DNA from: Corynebacterium lizhenjunii
GTDB lineage: Bacteria > Actinomycetota > Actinomycetes > Mycobacteriales > Mycobacteriaceae
DNA: 64,000 bases
NCBI RefSeq assembly: GCF_011038655.2
Contig: NZ_CP064954.1
Coordinates: 2,046,001-2,110,000, forward strand
Direction: 5' to 3'
The notes below the pieces were generated by a model. The model ran no database searches and was not told the DNA's origin. It was given only the letters and a program-made list of their open reading frames with translations. The position numbers and the translations under genes were made by a program. Shown here piece by piece: positions 56,255 to 64,000 of the stretch (position 1 is the first letter of the stretch; each line of letters opens with the position of its first letter).

Positions 56255-56354
56255 CTTTTTCATTTGCGTGGTCATGCAGAGATTTCTCTGACTTCTCTGT
56301 TACTAGGGGGATTTTCAGTCCCATGGACACCCTCGACGTACACAGCGACAACCC

Positions 56355-56407
56355 CAGAGCCCAGAGCCCAGAGCCCAGAGCCCAGAGCCCAGAGCCCAGA
56401 GCCCAGG
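56355..56407. repeat. 7-bp microsatellite (CAGAGCC)n, about 7.5 copies
   Basis: A clean heptanucleotide array between tRNA-Arg and a terminator-like hairpin. Non-coding; no gene starts across it on either strand. Confidence 0.85.
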
Positions 56408-56413
56408 GCGAAA

Positions 56414-56461
56414 ACAACTCCGGGGCCGCCTCACCGCAAAAGTGGCCGACCCCGGAGTTGT
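56414..56461. terminator. strong inverted repeat, terminator-like
   Basis: ACAACTCCGGGG and CCCCGGAGTTGT, 12 perfect pairs around 24 bases, followed by CTCTATCTCTCTC. A second hairpin around CCGG..CCGG follows at about 56485-56515. Both are unusual for a tRNA and may end a longer transcript. Confidence 0.6.
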
Positions 56462-56648
56462 CTCTATCTCTCTCAAGGTTTCCTTAATCTCCGGTGTCTC
56501 ACGCCGGACCCCTAAGGAAGCGGGGGTTCTCTCTATCTCTCATGCGCTAGTCACCAGCGCACGGTATCGATTATGACAGACTTTTCTGAAAATTTCATAA
56601 ACAGAGGCTGTGAACTTGGCGGCAGGCCGCAAGCCTGCACGCCCAAAT

Positions 56649-56840
56649 TTAGTACCCCGGCGCCGCAGGAATAATGATCCAGGCGATGAGGTAAGCCAGG
56701 AGACCGGAGAATCCCAACAAGGTTGCAAGGACGAAAATCAGCCGGACAATGGTGGAGTCAACGTCGAGGAATTCCGCAATCCCTCCACACACTCCGCCCA
56801 AGTGGGAATCTGTACGGGAACGGTAAATGCGCTTGGCCAT
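56649..56840 (-). CDS. PspC-domain membrane protein
   Basis: A 63-residue PspC protein: YRSRTDSHLGGVCGGIAEFL then a helix (IVRLIFVLATLLGFSGLLAY). AAGGAG precedes ATG 56840. It is linked to envelope stress in other bacteria. Confidence 0.88.
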   Translation of the reverse strand: MAKRIYRSRTDSHLGGVCGGIAEFLDVDSTIVRLIFVLATLLGFSGLLAYLIAWIIIPAAPGY

Positions 56841-57051
56841 GGTTCTCCTTAAATGAACGCTTTATAAGCGGTTAGTTGACGGTCAAATTCTTGGGGACAC
56901 TGTCCATTTCACCAGAACCAGGCCCCCAGCACATCCGGGTTTGCCCTGATTTTCCCCTGAGCCTCCCCTGAACTTCGCGCAAGCGTCTACGCTGGTTCCA
57001 CAGACGCACTGTATTGACTACCCTAACCGCTACCCGAAAGGACCCAGCCAC

Positions 57052-57861
57052 ATGGCAAAATCCAGCAAACTACCCGCCCCCACGCGAGACTCCTATGCGC
57101 TGATTACCGGAGCTTCCCAGGGAATCGGCGCCGCAATGGCTAAGGAACTTGCCCGCCGCGGCTACAACACCATTCTGGTGGCCCGGCGCCAGGAAGTCCT
57201 CGAGGGCCTGGCGGGACAGCTGCAGGAGTTGGGGACGGCATCGGAAGTCTTGGCAGCAGACCTTGCCCAGCCGGAGGAGGTTGACCGGGTAATCGAGTAT
57301 ATGGGCCAGCGGGAGATTTCCATAGTGGTCAACTCCGCGGGCATTGCCAGCTTTGGCAAGTTTATGGACCAGGACTGGGACTATGAGACCAAGCAGTTCC
57401 AGCTCAACGGGACGGCTGTGCACCGGTTGACCCGCGCGGCATTGGAGCAAATGTTGCCGCGACGCCGCGGGGCGATTTGCAACGTCGGTTCCGCTGCGGG
57501 CAATGTGTCCATCCCCAACAACGCCACCTATGTCTTTACTAAGGCCGGAGTGAACGCGTTCACAGAGGCGCTACACTACGAGCTCAAAGGCAGCGGCGTG
57601 ACCTGCACTTTGTTGGCCCCAGGCCCTGTGCGAGAGGCGGAGATCCCGGAAGCCGAGCAGTCCATCGTGGACAAGGTGGTCCCGGACTTTCTGTGGACCA
57701 CATACGAGTCCTGCGCGGAGGAGACCCTGGCGGCAATGGCGCGCAATCAGCGCCGCGTGGTGCCCGGCCCGCTGTCGAAGGCGCTCAATGCCATAGGCGC
57801 GGTGTTGCCCACTCCGGTGGTGGCGCCGTTGATTGGCCGTTTCTACGCAAAGATGGCATAA
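57052..57861 (+). CDS. cmrA: corynemycolate reductase-type SDR
   Basis: A 269-residue short-chain dehydrogenase. TGASQGIGAAMAKELARRG binds the cofactor, VNSAGIASFG replaces the usual NNAG, and YVFTK is the catalytic Tyr-x3-Lys. The neighbours tRNA-His and orn match the CmrA/Rv2509-Orn order in mycolic-acid bacteria, where the enzyme reduces the beta-keto group of mycolate precursors. AAGGACC precedes ATG 57052. Assignment rests on gene order plus family. Confidence 0.88.
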   Translation: MAKSSKLPAPTRDSYALITGASQGIGAAMAKELARRGYNTILVARRQEVLEGLAGQLQELGTASEVLAADLAQPEEVDRVIEYMGQREISIVVNSAGIASFGKFMDQDWDYETKQFQLNGTAVHRLTRAALEQMLPRRRGAICNVGSAAGNVSIPNNATYVFTKAGVNAFTEALHYELKGSGVTCTLLAPGPVREAEIPEAEQSIVDKVVPDFLWTTYESCAEETLAAMARNQRRVVPGPLSKALNAIGAVLPTPVVAPLIGRFYAKMA

Positions 57862-57931
57862 GTGGGCCATTAGGCCTAGGCCCCATAAGGCCAGGGCCGG
57901 GCCGGGCCATAAGGCGAAGATGACACAAGCA

Positions 57932-57965
57932 AAGTCCCGGCCTACCTACGGGTAAGCCGGGACTT
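57932..57965. terminator. bidirectional terminator-like hairpin
   Basis: AAGTCCCGGC and GCCGGGACTT pair perfectly around 14 bases, between cmrA and tRNA-His; CTTCTCTT follows on the plus side, and a T-tail (CTTTGC) on the minus side. Confidence 0.7.
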
Positions 57966-57973
57966 CTCTTCGG

Positions 57974-58047
57974 GGTGGCTGACGGGGCTCGAACCCGCGA
58001 CACCCAGGATCACAACCTGGTGCTCTACCAACTGAACTACAGCCACC
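57974..58047 (-). tRNA. tRNA-His (GTG)
   Basis: A minus-strand cloverleaf with acceptor GTGGCTG/CAGCCAC; anticodon loop TTGTGAT gives GTG. The extra G at -1 is encoded (base 58047) opposite C at 57974, as tRNA-His requires. Confidence 0.94.
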
Positions 58048-58094
58048 ATTGCCGCGCTTTGCAGCGATGAACAGATTAACCCATCCGCCGAGGT

Positions 58095-58730
58095 TTACAA
58101 AAACGCCTGGTAGGCGGCGGTCGCGGCTTCCTTGGCAGCGGCGGCTTGCTCGGTATCTGGGCCGGGCGCAGGGGCAAAGACGCTGCGGCGGTAGTAGTCC
58201 AATTCCCGGATAGACTCCACAATGTCCGCCAGCGCGCGGTGTGACATCCCCTTGTCCGGCTGCTGGAAATAGGCCCGGGGGAACCAGCGGCGCGATAGCT
58301 CCTTAATCGTAGACACATCCACCATCCGGTAGTGCAGCGCGGCGTCCAGCCGCGGCATGTAGGCACGGATAAAGCTGCGGTCCGTGGCGATGGAATTTCC
58401 CGCCAGCGGCGCGGGGTGCTCCGGGTCGCAGTGTTGTGCAATCAGTGCCAGCACGGCTTCCTCGGCTTGCTCAATGCTGGTGCTGGCGGCGCGAATCTCC
58501 TCCGTCAGGCCGCTGCTGCCGTGCATCTGCGTGACAAAGTCATCCATCGCCGCCAGCTGTTCCTCCGTGGCGTGCACCACCAGATCAATGCCCTCGCCCA
58601 GAATGTTCAGGTCAGCGTCCGTGACCACGGCGGCCACCTCCACAATCACGTGGCGCGCGGGGTCCAGGCCGGTCATCTCCAGGTCAATCCACACCAGACG
58701 GTCATGCTTAGCGGCAATGTCAGAACTCAT
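58095..58730 (-). CDS. orn: oligoribonuclease
   Basis: A 211-residue DEDDh exonuclease: [45 protein letters not shown] and [16 protein letters not shown] hold the four acidic residues and His. It breaks down nanoRNA and pGpG. The short Ala-rich tail is ordinary for actinobacteria. Confidence 0.95.
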   Translation of the reverse strand: MSSDIAAKHDRLVWIDLEMTGLDPARHVIVEVAAVVTDADLNILGEGIDLVVHATEEQLAAMDDFVTQMHGSSGLTEEIRAASTSIEQAEEAVLALIAQHCDPEHPAPLAGNSIATDRSFIRAYMPRLDAALHYRMVDVSTIKELSRRWFPRAYFQQPDKGMSHRALADIVESIRELDYYRRSVFAPAPGPDTEQAAAAKEAATAAYQAFL

Positions 58731-58905
58731 GTGGCCAGTCTAGCCCGGGAGTCTTAGCTTGCCGATGCGCCCTCCCCCTCCCCTTTCCCCCCTGCCACAC
58801 CTCCCCCGCATGGGGGTAATTCAGCCGCCTGTGAAAACTTTTCTTTGCAAAGTTCGCGGAAAGCGCTGCGAGAACAAAGCCGCAGGAAGTAGTATTTCTG
58901 CAGTC

Positions 58906-58924
58906 CGATAGATTTAGGCTATCG
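58906..58924. promoter_or_regulatory. dyad CGATAG-N7-CTATCG
   Basis: A perfect 6-base inverted repeat upstream of the AGCS symporter, about 130 bases ahead of its start; candidate operator or small hairpin in the leader. Confidence 0.45.
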
Positions 58925-59054
58925 TACACCCCGAGGCGGATCTGTTGGTGATTGCCCTCACACGGATCTACTCGGGTGAGGCAGGATACTAACTAGTCTC
59001 GCTGACTTCCTCCGGCAACCGCGAGGGATGAACTGTCCAAAAGAAAGGCCTGAC

Positions 59055-60578
59055 ATGGAAGCGTTTATCAACGCCCTCAACAACATAATCTGGTCCCCGG
59101 CTCTAGTGTTTTTGTGCTTGGGCGCAGGTGTGTACTTCACCATAGTCACCAAGTTCTTGCAGGTGCGCTGCATCCCCGACATGCTGCGCCAAATAGCCAA
59201 CGGCGAAAAATCCGATAGCGGCGTTTCCTCCTTCCAGTCGCTGATGATCTCCCTGGCCGGACGCGTGGGCGTGGGCAACATCGCCGGCGTGTCCACCGCC
59301 ATTGCCTTCGGCGGGCCCGGTGCGGTGTTCTGGATGTGGACCGTGGCCATGCTGGGCTCTGCAACCTCGTTTATCGAATGTACGCTGGCCCAGATTTACA
59401 AGGAGAAGGACCAAGACACCGGCGAGTACCGCGGTGGCCCTGCCTACTACATCGAAAAGGCCTACAAGCACACCGCCGCCGGGCCCTTCATGCTCGTCTA
59501 CGGCATCATCTTCGCGATTTCCATGATCCTGGCCACCAGCTACTTCCTCCCCGGCATCCAGGCCAACGGCGTTTCTTCTGCCATCAACAACGCCTGGGGC
59601 ATAGAGGTGAAGTGGTCCGCAATTGTGCTCGCTGGCATCCTGGCAATCATCGTTATCGGCGGCATCAAGCGTATTGCCAACTTCGCCTCCCTGGTAGTGC
59701 CCTTCATGGCGGTGCTCTACATCATCTTCGCGCTGATCATCATGCTGATGAACTTCTCCGAGATCCCCCACGTCTTTGGGATCATCTTCAAGTCCGCCTT
59801 CAACCTGGAGGCTGGCTTCTCCGGCATGCTAGGCGTGGCCATCATGTGGGGCGTCAAGCGCGGCATCTACTCCAACGAGGCTGGCCAGGGCACTGGCCCG
59901 CAGTCCGCAGCGGCCGCTGAGGTCTCCCACCCCGCCAAGCAGGGCTTCGTCCAAGCCTTCGCCGTGTACGTGGATACCCTGTTTGTGTGCTCTGCCACCG
60001 CCTTCATCATCATCTCCACTGACATGTACAAGGTCTTCGAGGGCGAATCCGAAGATGGCGCGGTCCGCTACGCCGGTTCCCTGCCTGACGGTGTCCCCGT
60101 GGGCCCTGGTTTCGTCCAAGAAGGCATGAACTCCGCTCTGGCTGGCTTCGGCCCCTCCTTCGTGGCACTAGCCATTGCCTTCTTCGCATTTACCACGGTG
60201 CTGGCCTACTACTACATGGCAGAGGTCAACCTGGCCTACTTCAACCGCTGGATCAAAAGCGCTACCGTCCGTCGCGCCTTGATTTGGGTACTGCGCTTGC
60301 TGCTCATCGCTTCCGTCATCATCGGCGCCACCACCACCCCTGGTTCCGCGTGGGCCCTGGGCGACATCGGCGTGGGCGCAACCGCCTGGCTCAACATCAT
60401 CGCCATCCTCTTCCTGCAGGTCCCGGCGCTCAAGGCCCTCAAGGACTACAGCGCCCAGAAGAAAGCCGGCCTGGACCCGCAATTCGACCCGGAGGCACTG
60501 GGCATCGCCAATGCCCAGTTCTGGGTAGAGCGCAAGGCCACGCTCAACCAGCAGAACACCCCGCAGCCCGGCGCCTAG
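59055..60578 (+). CDS. alanine/glycine:sodium symporter (AGCS family)
   Basis: A 507-residue protein with about 10 helices; GGPGAVFWMWTVAMLGSATSF..ECTLAQIYKEKD, GGPAYYIEKA and SNEAGQGTGPQSAAAAEVSHP mark the AGCS family. It takes up alanine or glycine with sodium. GAAAGGCC precedes ATG 59055; an earlier start at 59028 lacks a site. A terminator follows at once. Confidence 0.92.
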   Translation: MEAFINALNNIIWSPALVFLCLGAGVYFTIVTKFLQVRCIPDMLRQIANGEKSDSGVSSFQSLMISLAGRVGVGNIAGVSTAIAFGGPGAVFWMWTVAMLGSATSFIECTLAQIYKEKDQDTGEYRGGPAYYIEKAYKHTAAGPFMLVYGIIFAISMILATSYFLPGIQANGVSSAINNAWGIEVKWSAIVLAGILAIIVIGGIKRIANFASLVVPFMAVLYIIFALIIMLMNFSEIPHVFGIIFKSAFNLEAGFSGMLGVAIMWGVKRGIYSNEAGQGTGPQSAAAAEVSHPAKQGFVQAFAVYVDTLFVCSATAFIIISTDMYKVFEGESEDGAVRYAGSLPDGVPVGPGFVQEGMNSALAGFGPSFVALAIAFFAFTTVLAYYYMAEVNLAYFNRWIKSATVRRALIWVLRLLLIASVIIGATTTPGSAWALGDIGVGATAWLNIIAILFLQVPALKALKDYSAQKKAGLDPQFDPEALGIANAQFWVERKATLNQQNTPQPGA

Positions 60579-60600
60579 GCCCCATGCGCTGCTGAGCCAG

Positions 60601-60632
60601 CCGCTGCCACCGCCCGGTGGTGGCGGCTTTTA
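60601..60632 (+). terminator. rho-independent terminator of the AGCS gene
   Basis: CCGCTGCCACC GCCC GGTGGTGGCGG followed by CTTTT. It also lies against the 3' end of the L,D-transpeptidase gene. Confidence 0.75.
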
Positions 60633-61847
60633 GGCGTTACCGGCCGACCATTCTTCCCAGCTCAGGTTCCAATCCCCCAAGCCATCCCACACCGGCAGCG
60701 TGCCGCCTTGGGTATTTTGCACATGGACAATGTCGCCTCGCTTGACCACAGACTGGAACCACGCCGCCGCCTCTGTCGTAACGTTGATGCACCCGTGGGA
60801 GGTGTTCGTGCTTCCCTGCGCCCACTCCGACCACGGAGCAGCGTGCACATAAATGCCCGAATAAGACATCTGCGTGGCGTAATCCACCATCGTCTTATAG
60901 CCGCCTTGATCCATCCCTAAGCCAAAAGAGCTGGAATCCATCAGCAACTTCTCATGCTTATCGCCGATGATGTAGCGGCCATTGGGCGTAACAAACTCGC
61001 TGCCGTCCCGCCCCAAAGACACTGGTATGACCCGCAGCAACTCCTTATTACGGTAGACACTCATGGTCTTAGCAGAATCATCAACCACAGCGATTACCCG
61101 GTCCCCGATGGTGAAATTGGTGGCATTATCTTGCGCCCCGTAGAGCCCACCGCCCATGTCCAAGCCATAGATATTGGCCTCCACACTGACCTGGGTGCCC
61201 GGCTCCCAGTAGTACTGCGGACGCCAGCGCACCTCGTAGTCATTGAGCCAATAAAACGCACCGTCCACCTGCGGGCTGGTGGTAATAGTAATCGCGTCTT
61301 GCACCGCCTTACGGTCAGTCACCGGGGATTGGAAGCGAAAGCCAATGGTCTGACCAATGCCCACCTCAGAATCTGGCAGCGGACTCAACGCCACACCCGT
61401 GGTGTAAGCCGGGGTGGGCGTAGTAAAAGTCACCGAGCGCTGCTGGCCGTTTTTATCCTTAGCCACCAGCGTGTAGGTGCGGTTATAGCCCAGCACTTCC
61501 GTAGTACTCCAGGACCGGCTATCGCCACTAAGCTCAGCGTCTACCTCCCGGCCCTCCTCATTAACCATACTGACCTTGGCCAGACCCTCCCCGCGAGACT
61601 CGACCTTAACGGGCACGTCTACCGCCACGTTGCTGGCCCCGTCGCGCACACTGACTTCCGGCGCCAGCTTAGGTGCAGGAGCAGCAGAGCTGGCGGTTGC
61701 GGGGGCATCGTCAGCAACTGCCCCACCCGGCGTGCCACAGGAAGCCAATGCGAACGATGCCACCGTCAGCGCCGCGAGCGGCACTCCAGCGCGCAGATGA
61801 GTGCGGTGGCTCCGGACAGTCCAAAATGAAGGGCGAGGGGAAGTCAC
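60630..61847 (-). CDS. L,D-transpeptidase lipoprotein (LdtMt2-like)
   Basis: A 405-residue cell-wall enzyme. A lipobox ([10 protein letters not shown]) follows a signal sequence; two Ig-like domains come next (residues 60-270), and the YkuD catalytic core holds SHGCINV with the active Cys. It makes 3-3 peptidoglycan cross-links. GTG 61847 follows AAGGCAG; ATG 61898 is possible. Confidence 0.9.
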   Translation of the reverse strand: MTSPRPSFWTVRSHRTHLRAGVPLAALTVASFALASCGTPGGAVADDAPATASSAAPAPKLAPEVSVRDGASNVAVDVPVKVESRGEGLAKVSMVNEEGREVDAELSGDSRSWSTTEVLGYNRTYTLVAKDKNGQQRSVTFTTPTPAYTTGVALSPLPDSEVGIGQTIGFRFQSPVTDRKAVQDAITITTSPQVDGAFYWLNDYEVRWRPQYYWEPGTQVSVEANIYGLDMGGGLYGAQDNATNFTIGDRVIAVVDDSAKTMSVYRNKELLRVIPVSLGRDGSEFVTPNGRYIIGDKHEKLLMDSSSFGLGMDQGGYKTMVDYATQMSYSGIYVHAAPWSEWAQGSTNTSHGCINVTTEAAAWFQSVVKRGDIVHVQNTQGGTLPVWDGLGDWNLSWEEWSAGNA

Positions 61848-62062
61848 GTGATGCTGCCTTAAATTCTTATCAACGGGCGCCCCACGCCCGCGCGCCATGG
61901 GGATCGCGCGCGAGGAGAAGAGCGAAAGTCCACAAACCAGAATATCCCGCCACAAGCCCCAACGGCAGTAGCCGAGAAAACAGCCTGTCACCTGGCGATT
62001 TTACGTTTTAAAACCCCGGTGTTATAGTTATTCCTCGTTGCACAGCACAGAGCAACAAGCCA

Positions 62063-62135
62063 GCGCCACTAGCTCAACTGGCAGAGCAACTGACTCTTAA
62101 TCAGTGGGTTCGGGGTTCGAGTCCCTGGTGGCGCA
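62063..62135 (+). tRNA. tRNA-Lys (CTT)
   Basis: A 73-base cloverleaf; GCGCCAC pairs with GTGGCGC, the anticodon loop CTCTTAA gives CTT, and GGTTCGAGTCC is the T arm. A terminator follows. Confidence 0.94.
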
Positions 62136-62141
62136 CAATAC

Positions 62142-62172
62142 AGGCCCGGAAGCTTCGGTTTCCGGGCCTTTG
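62142..62172 (+). terminator. terminator of tRNA-Lys
   Basis: AGGCCCGGA and TCCGGGCCT form a 9-base stem around AGCTTCGGTT, followed by TTG. It divides the tRNA from the CRISPR array. Confidence 0.75.
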
Positions 62173-62270
62173 CCGTGACCACAGGCCTGCCGATGGAACC
62201 ACGCGGCGACCGGCGGTCGGCCTAATGGTCAATCACCATCACCATGGCCTAATGGTCGCCATAAGCCCGG

Positions 62271-64000
62271 GGTTCATCCCCGCTGGCGCGGGGCGGACTA
62301 GCTCGAATGGCCGCAAATTCCGCCCTACGCAGGGCTCATCCCCGCTGGCGCGGGGCGGACTTGTTGATGCCAAGGTCATGGCTCCAGGTGGGGGGGCTCA
62401 TCCCCGCTGGCGCGGGGCAGACGCGACGTCACGCCGGTAGGGCAAGGGTGGATACGGCTCATCCCCGCTGGCGCGGGGCGGACATCATGCAGGGCATTCG
62501 TGAGTTCAATCATAACGGCTCATCCCCGCTGGCGCGGGGCGGACACCCACGAACAAGCACGCCGCCAAGCCCTGCCGGGCTCATCCCCGCTGGCGCGGGG
62601 CGGACCGTGCCGTTTATCGCGCTAGCCGTGACTGAGAGGGCTCATCCCCGCTGGCGCGGGGCGGACGCCGCCGGGTCGAGGTAGAGGAACCTCGGCGGGG
62701 GCTCATCCCCGCTGGCGCGGGGCGGACGTGTAGTCGCCGGGCTCGCATGACCGAGCAGCGGGCTCATCCCCGCTGGCGCGGGGCGGACTAGCGGTAGCGG
62801 CCGACACTGTAGCTTCCTCGGGGCTCATCCCCGCTGGCGCGGGGCGGACGGGTCATGGCGCCACTCCCGCCGGGGCCTATAGGGCTCATCCCCGCTGGCG
62901 CGGGGCGGACACACGTAGCAGGAACGTTCGAGCCTTCCTAGTGGGCTCATCCCCGCTGGCGCGGGGCGGACGAACTAGCCGACCCGGAGACCCTCCACGC
63001 CCCGGGCTCATCCCCGCTGGCGCGGGGCGGACTACTCCAGGGTCGGAAGGTAGCACAAGGCGACGGGCTCATCCCCGCTGGCGCGGGGCGGACGCTTCGG
63101 CGGGAAGTGCTACTAGCTCGGCATCAGGCTCATCCCCGCTGGCGCGGGGCGGACGAAGTCACCCACGAACAGGCACGCCGCCAGGCCGGCTCATCCCCGC
63201 TGGCGCGGGGCGGACCGGTAGGCGTGGTAAACGTCGCAGGCTTCACACGGCTCATCCCCGCTGGCGCGGGGCGGACCGCACCAGCAGAATCTCATCGGCC
63301 TTAATCTGCGGCTCATCCCCGCTGGCGCGGGGCGGACATCTACCTCGGCCTGTATCTCGTCTGTGGTCCAGGCTCATCCCCGCTGGCGCGGGGCGGACGG
63401 GGGCGCCGCCTGGGCGCGGAGCTTGGGGTGCGGCTCATCCCCGCTGGCGCGGGGCGGACCGGTAGGCGTGGTAAACGTCGCAGGCTTCACACGGCTCATC
63501 CCCGCTGGCGCGGGGCGGACCCCCAAATTATGGCCGGTGGGGGTGTGCGGTCAGGGCTCATCCCCGCTGGCGCGGGGCGGACCAAACCGGGGGTGACAGA
63601 CACCTACACACACCTGGGCTCATCCCCGCTGGCGCGGGGCGGACGTGCTGTGCCCACATGGACCCTTTCGGATCGAGGGCTCATCCCCGCTGGCGCGGGG
63701 CGGACACCTGGGGCTACCTACCGGCTGACTGCGAACGTGGCTCATCCCCGCTGGCGCGGGGCGGACGCCGCCCGCCTGGTGCTTGATGTGAACCGTCAAG
63801 GCTCATCCCCGCTGGCGCGGGGCGGACCAGCACCTGGCGCAGGGTGCGCACGGATTGAGCGGCTCATCCCCGCTGGCGCGGGGCGGACCCCACCAACTGA
63901 CACCTCCACGCGGGGGGCGCCGGCTCATCCCCGCTGGCGCGGGGCGGACCACCCTGCATTTTGGCGACGGGCGCAGCGTCAAGGCTCATCCCCGCTGGCG
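62271..64000 (-). CRISPR. type I-E CRISPR array, 28 full repeats plus a partial, running off the right edge
   Basis: Twenty-eight complete 28-base repeats (62271, 62333, 62395, 62456 and then on to 63922), then a cut one at 63983. Period is 61, in a few cases 62. The repeat's central CCCCGC-TGGC-GCGGGG hairpin and its reverse complement ending GGGGATGAGCC match type I-E repeats, so the crRNA strand is minus. The first repeat (GGTT for GGCT) and third (GGGCAGAC) carry single changes, as old trailer-end repeats do. So leader and cas genes should be to the right. No cas gene is in the window. Confidence 0.97.

Noticed and set aside
56112..56417. 101-codon minus-strand frame with WALGSGL repeats
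   Set aside because: It is the 7-bp microsatellite and tRNA-Arg read as protein.
62217..62257. Two GGCCTAATGGTC words and a CACCATCACCATG run before the array
   Set aside because: Short and without other support; could be trailer debris but does not amount to a feature.
62225..63596. Several open frames across the CRISPR array with SSPLARGG, LIPAGAGRT and AHPRWRGAD repeats
   Set aside because: They are translations of the repeat in three frames, a familiar artefact; the array structure explains them.
62271..64000. Self-targeting spacers
   Set aside because: By eye no spacer matched any gene in this window; only a genome-wide search could settle it.

Overview
The window looks like a chromosomal segment of a Corynebacterium or a close mycolic-acid-containing relative. 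It is high-GC Gram-positive DNA. A corynemycolate reductase (CmrA-type SDR) sits beside tRNA-His and oligoribonuclease, as known for CmrA/Rv2509 loci. A small protein begins MGRHS, as many actinobacterial membrane peptides do, and several genes look leaderless. The genus call is inference from gene content and order; no 16S gene is present.

Left part (1-24 kb): a cut-off PucR-type regulator and a small membrane protein are followed by a short low-GC patch (about 1.5-3.5 kb) with insertion-sequence debris and an AlbA_2/Schlafen-type protein. A catabolic island follows (3.6-17.6 kb). Its first half has an APC permease plus an acetylpolyamine-amidohydrolase/HDAC-like enzyme, an SSS symporter, a divergent XRE-cupin regulator, an agmatinase/guanidinobutyrase-like enzyme and a ThDP decarboxylase/synthase-like enzyme; together they suggest polyamine or guanidino-compound breakdown. 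Its second half is a tight minus-strand operon: APC permease, glutamine-synthetase-like ligase, amidohydrolase-2, M20 amidohydrolase and RpiR regulator, which suggests gamma-glutamylation followed by hydrolysis. A 1648-residue single-polypeptide (type ISP-like) restriction-modification enzyme, a decayed symporter fragment and a lone low-GC gene close this part.

Middle (24-42 kb): an AbgB/AbgT-like pair for amidated substrates; a 0.8 kb stretch with unusual tiny genes (two related cationic peptides, and a 48-residue amphipathic protein with a decayed divergent copy); an atoE/scoB/scoA-type short-chain acid operon with a PucR regulator; an APC permease facing an MGRHS peptide; a DUF4143 ATPase preceded by three 22-bp-spaced direct repeats; MmuM; a YhgE/Pip membrane protein; an orphan beta-class DNA methyltransferase; and a graveyard of IS relics and dispersed repeats.

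Right part (42-62 kb) is mostly housekeeping: metB, an MscS channel, glbO, ald, an ABC cassette with a small secreted cysteine protein, a conserved hypothetical, a thioesterase, ettA, ssb, a CopD-CtaG fusion, tRNA-Arg, PspC, cmrA, tRNA-His, orn, an AGCS symporter, an L,D-transpeptidase lipoprotein and tRNA-Lys.

The window ends in a type I-E CRISPR array (62271 to the right edge; 28 full repeats plus a partial one). It is read leftward, so its leader and cas genes should lie beyond the right edge. A 10-bp word, GCATCGGCAR, often within GGGCATCGGCARRCT, recurs at least 22 times. None was found from 11 to 25 kb, so it may mark the vertically inherited backbone.
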